Part shown: positions 55,100 to 64,000 of the stretch, piece by piece
Position numbering within the stretch: the first letter of the stretch is position 1
Layout: every line of letters begins with the position of its first letter
NCBI GenBank assembly: GCA_004369085.1
Contig: ML210185.1
Span: forward strand, 146,789-210,788
DNA length: 64,000 bases
Source of the DNA: Coprinopsis marcescibilis
Taxonomy: Eukaryota; Basidiomycota; Agaricomycetes; Agaricales; Psathyrellaceae
Reading direction: 5' to 3'
The notes under the pieces: model-generated
What the model was told of the DNA's origin: nothing
Databases searched by the model: none
What the model saw: the letters and a program-made list of their open reading frames with translations, nothing else
Program-made: the position numbers and the translations under genes

Positions 55100-57261
55100 T
55101 CACAGTGCGTCAAATTGCCTTGGGATATCCGTCCGCTTCTCGTAAATATCATACTTGGGTTGGGTCCCGGCGACTTGAAGGTGGTGTGCGACCTTTTCGG
55201 CTTTCTTTAGCACGCGAAGGAGATTCCCCCCGGTAAGGCCTGCGAGTTCGAACTTGTTCCACCCACGGCGGTACAATTCCGCGATCTAGAAGAGTGATAG
55301 GTATCGATCATAATGAATTTTGACCTCGAATACACGTGGACATACCAATGCGGGATACTTGGAGACGTCTTCCAATCCTACTGGAACACTATCAATCCCA
55401 TCGAAGTCGCTACCGATTCCAACGCTGGATCATATATCAGTACTTTGTGATTGAGTTGTAGATGATAGAACATACTGGGCTTTCCCTGCAACCTTCGCAA
55501 TATGCTCAACGTGATTGGCAACGACGTCGACATTAGCCTCGCCGGGTGCGGCAACGAAGAAGGGGGCGAAGTTGACCTATTAGGGTATGGACGTTGTAAG
55601 TCGCGCGAGAAATGATGAGATAGAACTTTACCATTACAACTCCGTCTGCCTGTCCTTCACCTGAGCCCAGCAGTCTTAGGATGTCATCTGGGACATTTCG
55701 TGCGACGTTGTGCACAGCGCGAGCCGAAGAATGCGACCAAATCACTGGGGCTTTCGAGAATTGCAGCGCCTGCCTGGCAGTGGCGTCCGACGTATGAGAA
55801 AGGTCAACCAGTACGCCTAGACGGTTCATTTCCTCGATTAGAGTGATGCCAAAAGGGCTGGACCAAAATAGTTAGCGAAAACAAGTCACGGAGTAGCTGA
55901 GTGCCTACCTCAATCCGTCATGGAGGGGAGGGATAGGCTTCAAGAAACCTCCAGAATCCGCGAATGCATTGTGGCATGTGTGGGTCAGGGTGACATAGCG
56001 GACCCCGAGCGCATGGTACTGTCTAAGGACTGCTAGTGAATTACCAAGTTGGTGGCCACTGTTTATAAAACGTGAGCGAGCTTTCCTCTGCGCAATTTAT
56101 CGGCATACCCTTCAATACCGATTAAACCGGCAATCTTCTTTCCAAGTACCGCCGTCTCGATGTCCTTGGCAGTCAAAGCCAGTTGGAAAGTCTGTATCTC
56201 TCGTTCAGTAGTTAGTTTGCCTAAATGTCGGTCTCAAGACTCACATGAGGATACTTCTCGATCAGTAGTTTTGCAACATCAATCTGTTCCAGGGTATCTC
56301 TGCGGAACAGGATTTAGCCACTCAGACATTGACCAACAAAAGCAAAGTACTCACCTGACTCTCCAGGTAGCATTAACAAAGTCCTTTTCGTCAGCCAAGT
56401 TTTTCGGACAGGAAACATACGCCGACCTGAGAGGGACTCGTGTGAGCCGCATGTTCTATATGTTACACTTCAAGCAGCACTCACCAGAAGAACCCTCCGA
56501 CTTTGCCCTTGCGAAGCCTTGGGATATCAACGTGTCCAGGCAGGGTTCCTTCCATGTCGATAGCAGAGACATTGTTTGCGAAACGTCCCCTAACGAGTAT
56601 GGGCAGGTCTGCATTAAGTTCACGTCAGGGACCAAACAAAGGGACTTGTGGCATGCTCCTCACCAATGTGTCCATCCTTATTCCACGAATTGGTTCAGCA
56701 AATATGGGAGTGTGAAGATCAGCCGGAACGTACGATAACGGGAGCATGGTCGAGGATAACCAGAGCCGCAAGGACGGGGTCCTTTGGTATAGCACCAAAC
56801 CAAGGACCCACTGAATCGTGAAAGTCTTCCAGCACCAATATCAAGGTCAGAACAATGGCGAAGAGGGCCATCAAAGTACCCCAGACTATGCTTCGCACTC
56901 GCGGATTGGCTTCGCAAGCCGTTTGTTCATGGTCTTGGTTATTGCCGTTCGAGTTGGCTGTCGGTAGCAGTGGTGAAGACTCGTTACGAGAGCCGTTGGA
57001 TATGGTGCTGTGTGTGCTCTGAACTTTTGGTGCTTCTGGGTTCGAGCTATGAGATGGGAGAATGTTTTGCACCAGTCCCAGTATGACGGCGTTACGCGCA
57101 GCACGAGCTGCCTCTGATGCTGAGGAACTCGAGGAGGCTCCGTCGCCTTTGCCGGCAACACTCTTCCACCATGATTGCTTCCCACCCTTCTTCGAAGCTT
57201 TGCTGCCGTCGCTGGAGCTCGAGCTCGAGGAACTTGAACTGTTGCTCCTGGAGCGCGCCAT
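55100..57261 (-). CDS. Membrane dipeptidase, peptidase family M19 (type II membrane form)
   Basis: A zinc dipeptidase related to renal dipeptidase DPEP1. The start at 57261 gives [13 protein letters not shown], a polyserine and basic cytosolic tail, with one membrane helix near residue 140 ([20 protein letters not shown]), then the catalytic domain outside. Metal and catalytic residues are all visible: DGHIDLP (HxD), GLIGIEGGHQLG (bridging Glu), [12 protein letters not shown] and [10 protein letters not shown] (His ligands) and [11 protein letters not shown] (Asp). Other blocks are [20 protein letters not shown] and [15 protein letters not shown]. The C-terminus ends [14 protein letters not shown] with no GPI signal, unlike the mammalian enzyme. 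About nine introns. An in-frame ATG at 57390 would lengthen the tail by 43 residues. Confidence 0.9.
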
Positions 57262-57599
57262 GAGTAGGTTAGTGTACGAAACCAACCTGGGTGACGCAAT
57301 GTCCAAACGGACACTGTACATGTAACCATCCTGACGTCGCAAGGCGTAATTCCATTTGCGCTGTGTGGCAAGTTCGACATGCCATGACAACCCGTGATTC
57401 AGGGATTTATGTTATAAACCGGCATTGAGATATGAAATCATGATCTTAATAGGACAACTAGATACTAAAATACACCGTTAACATTGTTATAACAGCTATG
57501 GGTAATGGATAAATATTGCAGATGGGTAATGATGAGAATCTAGCAGTGTACAATACTACTTTTATAATGCGACAAACTGAACGTAACCAATCCTCATGC
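57262..57599. other. Intergenic between the M19 dipeptidase start and fumarate reductase stop
   Basis: These 338 bases carry the dipeptidase promoter and the 3' end of the next minus-strand gene. The first 130 bases are open in the dipeptidase frame and could be coding if the upstream ATG is used. Confidence 0.4.
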
Positions 57600-59621
57600 T
57601 TATGGCTTGACCTTGCCAATGACGGATTCAGGTGCATACCGAGGAATAACCTTGGCGTCGTGGAGCATGTTAAATTCCTCGGTGGCATCACGGCCAGCGT
57701 AGAGGAGGATGGCTTTCTCGCCTCCAGGATGGTCGGGAAGGAACTAGATATATTATCAGTAACTTGGACGAAGGAAAGGTAGAAGGACCACGTACGTTGG
57801 TAACGTCAAGGACCTGTCCATCGATGATGACCCAAACGTCGTCCTTGGTGTTGTGCTTGGCAACTTCCTCGACGGTATACTCCTTTGAGGAGCCCTTGCC
57901 AACAGGGGCAGCAGCGGGGGAGACAGGGGAGGTAGCAGGGGCAGCGGATGGTGATGATGAAGCCCCGAGTTGACCAGCGACAGCATCGAGACGACCACCA
58001 GCCTTGCGAACGGCGACGCTCTGGGTTTGGAGAAGGTAGGCAGCAGCAGAGTCACCAGAGACACGACCGAAAACAACACATCCCAAAAGTGATGAACCAC
58101 CGAGACGGTTGGCGCCGTGGACACCACCAGCGACTTCACCAGCGGCGAAGAGTCCAGCAATGGGCTTACCATCCTTTCCGAGCACGCGGGATTCTTCATC
58201 AATTTCGAGACCACCCATGGTGTAGTGGAGGACGGGGGTCATGACGGCGACGTTGAAGAAGTCATCGAATTTCCATTCGCCCTGGAAGAACTTCTTGCCG
58301 AAGGGGTCCTTCTGGGTGCGGACGCTCTGGTTGTAGTCGTCGAAAGTCTTCTTGAGGACGGCGGGATCGACACCAAACTCTTTGGCGAGGGCCTCACCGC
58401 TGTCAAATCGCTTCATAAGACCACGGCCAACGTAGTGCTTGCAATGCCATTCAATCTCCTTGGATGCAGGGCCGTTGAGGACAAGACGGATGGGGAACTG
58501 TAATCCAGTCAGAACATGTAGAAACGCAATGAATCAATTAACGCACCTTGCCGTTTTCCCAGATCTTTCCAGTGACGAAATCACGGTGCTGCAACTCGTC
58601 GACAAATCGAGCACCTGTGTTGTCGAGCAAGAGACCACCAACACCACGGAGAGCCTCAGCGGCCAAGAACTTAACCTTGGCATCGGGCTCCTTGGGGTCA
58701 ACGAGACCAGTGGGATGAACCTGGACCTTCTCGAGGTCAACAGCGTTGGCACCAGCAGCCATTGCAAGTTTGTGGCCGTCACCAGTGCAGTGCTCGCCGT
58801 TGGTGGTGGGAAGGTTCCAGTATTCGGGGCGGTGCTTCTTGAGGAGAGAATCCTCAGTGAAATCGGCGGCATAACCGCCAGTGGCGAGAACGACTGGGCC
58901 ATAGGCAATTTGGGTCTGACCAGCGTGGACGTACTCAGCACCAATAACGGCGCCAGAGGCGTCCTTGACAAGCTTCGTCACCCGGGCCTTCTTGATGATC
59001 TTGACACGCTCGGGGCTGCTCTCGGCGAGATCCTCGAGACGCTCCATCTGAGCGTAGGTCATGACCTAGAAGCTGCGTCAGGGGTTATGCTCAAGTCCAA
59101 GATCAAATGCAACACACCATTCCGGGGAACTGGGCATCACCACGGTGGGTACGGGGTTGGCTGTGGCCTCCAAGACGGGCAACCTTGGAAAGGTCAAGCT
59201 TGAACTTGTCCTGCAACCAGTTGACGGCATCTCCTGACTTGTAGGTGAGAACACGAATCAAATCATCACGGGCAAGCTCGCGAGCCTATGGTAAAAAGTG
59301 ATGAGCTGCTGAACTCAATAACAAGGATGAAAGAAACATACGGATTTCTTGGTATCGTTGAAGAAGATTTCGGGGGTATCGGGGATGCCTGCAGTTCGCT
59401 GCGAGTTGGTAGCTGCACCGTTGATACCAGAGGTAGCCTTGGTAGAGTTACCACCCATGAATCTGAAGAAAAAAGGAGTCAGAATGGAGGGGGATATTGA
59501 GTTAATCCGGGTAGACTTACGGTTGCTTGTCGAGGAGGAGCACATTGGCACCACGCTCGAGGAGAGTGTGAGCAGCAGAGAGACCGGCGAGACCGCCACC
59601 GACGACAATAACTTGGGCCAT
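57600..59621 (-). CDS. FRD1: FAD-dependent fumarate reductase fused to a cytochrome b5 domain (Frd1/Osm1-like)
   Basis: The yeast homologues Frd1 and Osm1 reduce fumarate to succinate to reoxidise FADH2, in cytosol, mitochondria or ER. The start at 59621 gives MAQVIVVGGGLAGLSAAHTL, the FAD Rossmann loop, followed by LLLDKQP and FMGGNSTKATSGINGA. Further blocks are VNWLQDKFKLDLSKVARLGG, GHSQPRTHRGD, GPVVLATGGYAADFTEDSLL, LEKVQVHPTGLVDPKEPD (substrate His-Pro-Thr-Gly), HYTMGGLEIDEESRVLG and AGEVAGGVHGANRLGGSSLL, all characteristic. After an Ala/Pro/Ser linker a cytochrome b5 domain follows (YTVEEVAKHNTKDDVWVIID; FLPDHPGGEKAILLYAGRDA) with the HPGG heme ligand and FNMLHDAKVI carrying the second His. 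There is no targeting presequence. About 600 residues. Confidence 0.9.
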
Positions 59622-60313
59622 TGTATAATATGTAAGAGTGGTGGATGGAGGAGACAAGAGGTGAAGAGCGCAGAAACCAATATTCAAGCTTATAAGAGGA
59701 GCACGGTTTAGGCAATCCCGAGCAGCCGCTTATCATGTGAAATTCAGCCCCGGTTGTCACGGTCACAGATCACGCGTGATGCGTCACAACGAGCCCCGGC
59801 CAAGGGCGATTTAGCACGACAAAGGTCTGTGATTTACAAGACCAGAGCATGAATTTGGCTCGAGGCTTCCCCAGAGAGAGCCCCAGAGGAGCCCCACATC
59901 TACAGGGACAATATAATCTGCGTTTGTCTCTTTATTTTCACATATAAGCTCCGGTCTACTCATACCCGACCATTGTTTCGAGACGCCCAATACAAATTTC
60001 GTTCGGGTCTTAAATTCGTGCCTTCCGGGTCTACAAAGTTGCGCATGTCTTGTCCCACCCAATCATCGTCATTCCGTTGTCAATCTTACCCCAGATCACA
60101 AGTTGCTGATCTTCTCCACCCCCAGCCCTCACCAATCTTCATCGCTCTATGCAGCTGCAGTGTGGGGTGACTCGACGCATTCAATATTCTCCGTCATGAC
60201 TGGTACAGGAAAATATCTATTCAATCCTGAGACGGAAACGCATGCTGCAGACCCTGAGAACAGCAATGTTCCCGTGAAAAAGAGGCCCATACAAATACAC
60301 TGCACCGAATCAA
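59622..60313. promoter_or_regulatory. Intergenic, promoter of the fumarate reductase gene
   Basis: These 692 bases lie between the stop of minus-strand NRK1 and the start of minus-strand FRD1. The stretch holds a long imperfect palindrome around ATCACGCGTGAT (59752-59790), about 130-170 bases upstream of the FRD1 start. Plus-strand frames at 59973-60375 show no motif. Confidence 0.5.
59752..59790. repeat. Imperfect 39-base palindrome centred on ATCACGCGTGAT
   Basis: The core 59769-59780 (ATCACGCGTGAT) is a perfect 12-base palindrome containing ACGCGT. The flanks GTTGTCACGGTCAC and GCGTCACAAC extend the symmetry imperfectly. It lies in the promoter of the fumarate reductase gene and looks like a dimer-binding site. 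Confidence 0.6.
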
Positions 60314-61490
60314 TCAGGTGCATGTTCCAGGAGTTACGACTTTGTCAGACTGGAGCCTTTCTAACGCCTGCTTAATCGTCGAGCAGCTTTGTTCGATGGC
60401 TTCGGTCATCGTTTGGTTCAACGTCTCCAACATGATCAAGCCCTCAACTTTGTTCCCGCTCAGCCGGCCATTTTCCACATCTCCGTCAATGAATAAATCC
60501 CGATGTGCCTCCACATATGCGGGATACACTATATCCTCCCAGTAATTGGGAGGATCTCGCCATAGTGCTCCTTCTACCAGATCGGATTGAACTCCAGGAG
60601 TAGACGGTCAACCGGATGAACAACGGCAGCAGAATCAACGACACACCGGTTGGATCACAGCACAAGAGTAACGGACATGCACAGGAGGGAGAACAAAGTC
60701 ATGAGAACAGGAGATTGGATGGCGCAGGCCTTGGCTCACCAGCTGTATGATACCCGTGCCGTTCGTGCCTCCGCTGCTTCAGTACTTGCTCGGGGACTCT
60801 CAACATAAGTCGTACATCTATCTCTGCAATCACTTCCTATTTGAACGTAAACACGGAGGAATCTGCCCCTATATGATAACTCACCGGATGCCAGTAAAGC
60901 AAGAACCCGTCTAGGAGGCCAAAAACGACATTTTCCTTCCGGTTCACGAATAGCTCTTTTTGAATCGACTTGAATTCTGAGCTCCACTTTTGGAAAGCCT
61001 CTTCGTCTATAGGGATGGATTTCTGTTCGTTCAAGTGGTCGTGGCTCCGATGATCAGGAGGAAGATCACCAGTGCTCTTGATGACCTTGAGGGTGTCGAT
61101 TAGACGCGTCCACGAGATAGCACCTGGGGCCGAATCCCAGTCTTGTATGTTGAGGACTGGGTGGATAGGTACTTCTTCCATTGGCTACAGCGATAGCGAC
61201 CCCTCAGTGAGTGATCTTGCGACCAATTCAGATTTTTAGAAGTGAACATACGGGAGCGAAGTCCTTGACCCAGTTCAATACGAGGTGCGTGCGTCAGAAG
61301 GATTCATGCACGTACATCTTGGTGTATTATCACGCTGTCGGGCAGTAAGCGATTAAGATGCTTAGCCAGCGTCGTTTTCCCTGAGCATGTCGCGCCTCTG
61401 CAACCCTCAGTTCTCCGCCGCCGATAAAAAGGAACATGCTCACCCAACACCAATCAGTATCACTCTTGTTCTGACCGTTTCTGCGCTCAT
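60314..61490 (-). CDS. NRK1: Nicotinamide riboside kinase
   Basis: It phosphorylates nicotinamide riboside to NMN in the NAD+ salvage pathway, in the cytosol. Six exons (61490-61444, 61397-61316, 61263-61252, 61184-60885, 60836-60740, 60591-60314) total 816 nt, 271 residues. The start gives MSAETVRTRVILIGVGGATC; the P-loop is GATCSGKTTLAKHLNRLLP. VIIHQDDFAPP follows, with the catalytic Asp in the HQDDF motif, then VLNIQDWDSAPGAISW (family: DWDxPxxxxW). Next comes NVVFGLLDGFLLYWHP and a lid-like basic helix, VLKQRRHERHGY. The C-terminal part WRDPPNYWEDIVYPAYVEAH matches the family. The third exon is only 12 bases and is required to restore the DDF motif. Fungal forms are longer than human NRK1 (199 residues). 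Confidence 0.88.
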
Positions 61491-64000
61491 TCCTTTCAAT
61501 AGTAATATGTCCTCGTCACTATCTACAAGGCTGCGGGTTGATCATATATCGCGGTCCTCAACGATTTCGATGACGATCTTCAGATTCCAAGATAAGATAA
61601 GATTATCAGCATTCGGGCTTTGCTCCGATGACTGACGCCGTCCGAAGCGTGTTGTCTTTCTCTTGCTCGACCACCATGATCCTCGACCACCTTAACATCT
61701 CGCGACATCATGCTTCTGGTTCGACCGTGATGATACACTCCGCTGCATGCGGCCTAGCTACTGCTATCGGATCTCAGTCACAATGACCGGAATACCCTCA
61801 ACCAGAAAGAGGTCTTGCTAAAAAGCTTGTGGAAATCGTGTGGAAATCGACAACTACAAAGCATTCATTGGAAACTCTTATTGTCGCCGCTCTAAATCTC
61901 TTGACACTTGGCATGGTTCGCGAAAATTATGGAAGTCTCATGCTTTACTGGACGTTGGTCAGGGTACCAATATAATCCATAATCTCCGACGCGCTGTTAA
62001 TGACCTGTGTGGTCAATGCGGTACTTGCTAGTAGGACACCCTAACGACGACTGCTCAACGTCAGACCTTTGGATGGAGATAGAAGCGCACTTACTCTGTC
62101 TCATGGCATTGTCTCTCGGTAAAGTAACAGCTCAACGGCGTTATTTCCTCATGCCGCGGAGAGGAGCAACAAGCAAAAGCCCAGGTGCGCGGTCAGGACT
62201 GAGCAGAGTCAACTTGTACATTCTCATTGTTATCCTCTGTTCCGTCGTACCTCGTGAGGCAACCTTCGGCGTGAGCATTCGATGCGCAATCCAACAACAG
62301 TTGCACTCACGAAGACATAGTGTCTTCTTTCTCTGATCACATATCATCACTGCAGTCAACACGGTTTCCGACAATACATTTAATTGGGCTGTTGGCCAGA
62401 GAACCGGTATGTGCCCATGTTCGTATGAGCAGCTGATTGTATACTTATAGTATCAATCAGACTTCCCATGATAGGGGACGGCAAGAATACACCACAACCA
62501 TTCGCCTAGACCTGGACGGAAGTGTCTCGAAGCGGAACGCGTAAGGGATTTGATTGGAGTTTCTCCGCCCACGCTCCTCGAGTAAGAGGGCACGGGTATA
62601 ACTGGGAATGATATGCGAGTGATATCATGAGGATGTTCACATAGAAGCTCTGCCAGTCACCTCTATGAGCGCTATGCCCTGTTTCTGCCGATGTGAAGAT
62701 CTCAAGTGGACCTGGGTTCCCGGACCCCATGTTTGATCAGCTCTGCGTTGACTGGAGTTCCGTGCATGTGGGGTGAGTGTCGTGGTCTGATACTTGTGTT
62801 GCCTATTGGCATGACGTGCAATGCGACCATCATGTCCGCTAGGACAGAGTTGAGTGACCACGTTCAGTGCGGTTAACAGGAGCGCCGATTGGCTTAACGG
62901 CCTTCAAGTCCGCGGCACTAGTAGAACCCATGATACCGTCAGTACAGCGGGAATATGACAATTCACACCTTCAGTATCTGAAGGTCTCTCACAGAGCCTT
63001 AGCAGACGGAGGATCTAGTACTGGAAGACAGCCTATTCATTATGATAATTAGAGAAGCAGTTCGGAAAAACCCCGCGGTGCGAATGTGATCTCATAGCAG
63101 AGTGGTCGAGGGCCTGGTCACGTCAAGGGAAGCAGATTTATTGTCCGTTGGTGCGATTAATAGATGTGCGACAGGGCCTCGAGAACATGTGAACCTAACA
63201 TGTGCCATCTTGGTATGTATCTCGGCTTGAAGGGTACAACATGGCGACTTACCCGTATTCACCGTTGGCCTCGGCGGCAAGGAGTCCGATTCGGCAATGG
63301 CACGCTGTAAGATCCAACATATATGATGAGATTTTCGGACCATTCGAGTCCAACCACCTTTCTTTTTAGCAGTTGGGTAACTTGATCTTGAGTAAGTAAA
63401 ATGTATAGGATGGAAATAAAGTTTGTAATCCGGAATTTTTGTCCTTATTTTGAACAGTGAGGTAAGTTGCGCGCGTACTTCGATCTGGTCGGGACAGCAC
63501 GTCTCCACTTTCAACCACAACTCCCGCGTATTACACTTCGACCGTCGATAGGATGCTTCCTCTTTGGACTGGCTGACCTGGCATTCTATCTCTGGACACT
63601 CTGATTTTCTTTGACATCTCTTTGGACTGGTGCTCTTGGCGACGCAGTATCATGCCTGGCAGTGGAGACAACACGGCGAATTTACTGCCAGGATCCTAAT
63701 CCCACCCAATCTGAATCTTGACGAAGCTTGTCAAAATCGGGGCTAATGGACTTGCTCATTCTCAGAAATGACTTCCTTGGTACCTCCGCTGAATGGAGTT
63801 AGGAAAGCCAACGCCTCGAAGATCGCCTGGAATCAGACTCCATGTCGTGGTAAATTGACAATGCTGGGAATCTCGAGTGTGCGGACGAAACAGCCACGGA
63901 CTGCAAATTACAGTCGACACCGTCTTATCCCATAACGGTTGGGGGAAGCCCAAGGTTATGGGATTTCACGGGGTATGGGTTCAGGAGGGGACTTCCGTAA
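61491..64000. other. 2.5 kb without a recognisable gene
   Basis: No protein family could be recognised in six frames. Hydrophobic coding-like stretches occur at about 61795-61975 (LETLIVAALNLLTLGMV...) and 62200-62260 (VNLYILIVILCSVVPREA), which could be exons of an unresolved membrane protein or chance. A strong inverted repeat lies at 63927-63964. No transposase, reverse transcriptase or convincing tRNA is seen. Confidence 0.4.
63927..63964. repeat. Inverted repeat able to form a hairpin
   Basis: ATCCCATAAC (63927-63936) and GTTATGGGAT (63955-63964) are perfect complements. Inside, TTGGG (63939-63943) pairs with CCCAA (63949-63953), so the hairpin has 10 plus 5 base pairs, a small internal bulge and a five-base loop. 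It lies in noncoding sequence near the window edge. Confidence 0.75.

Noticed and set aside
63094..63170. tRNA-like segment TAGCAGAGTGGTCGAGG
   Set aside because: It resembles a Ser/Leu tRNA D-arm, but there is no B box and no pairing acceptor stem.
1..64000. Transposons, CRISPR arrays, rRNA and viral remnants
   Set aside because: No transposase, reverse transcriptase, integrase, long terminal repeats, spaced repeats or rRNA sequence was recognised on either strand.

Overview
The window is nuclear DNA from a filamentous basidiomycete, most likely an Agaricomycete. Genes are dense on both strands, and nearly every one is split by many short introns (about 45-70 nt, GT...AG). The gene content is fungal: DASH subunit DAD2, a Zn2Cys6 regulator, fungal-type seven-helix receptors, a divergent G-alpha and a Vts1-type SAM protein. 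I see no bacterial operons, CRISPR array, rRNA, convincing tRNA or transposase. The species cannot be named from the sequence.

Layout. 0-13 kb: the 3' end of an unknown gene; MED14 (minus), divergent from a SCYL1/Cex1 pseudokinase; a CSC1/OSCA-type channel; DAD2 (minus). 13-24 kb: MED12, divergent from DAD2; a RING protein and a BTB protein (minus); a tandem pair of YCII-like proteins with a probable decayed fragment between them. 24-36 kb: mitochondrial enoyl-CoA hydratase, a DUF4536/DMAC1-like small membrane protein, a cytochrome P450, an Mtf2-like mitochondrial protein, a WW-WW-MyTH4-RhoGAP protein (minus) and a UCHL5-type deubiquitinase (minus). 36-50 kb: MED31, divergent from UCHL5; an SLC35/Ymd8-like transporter; a short Zn2Cys6 factor; two unrelated seven-helix proteins; a DUF218 protein (minus); a small tail-anchored protein. 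50-64 kb: VTS1; an atypical G-alpha; a membrane M19 dipeptidase; a fumarate reductase-cytochrome b5 fusion; nicotinamide riboside kinase; then 2.5 kb without a recognisable gene.

The genes do not form one pathway. Three Mediator subunits from three different modules (MED14 tail, MED12 kinase module, MED31 middle) lie within about 36 kb, and each is divergently paired with a neighbour. Two receptor-like genes lie 6-10 kb from a G-alpha that has lost the catalytic glutamine. Splice joins were inferred by reading frame and family alignment from memory. Where exon sums are given (DAD2, YCII pair, ECHS1, DMAC1-like, Mtf2-like, UCHL5, MED31, VTS1, NRK1) the lengths were checked to be multiples of three. 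Large genes (MED14, MED12, SCYL1, CSC1, RhoGAP) have reliable outer limits but approximate internal joins.
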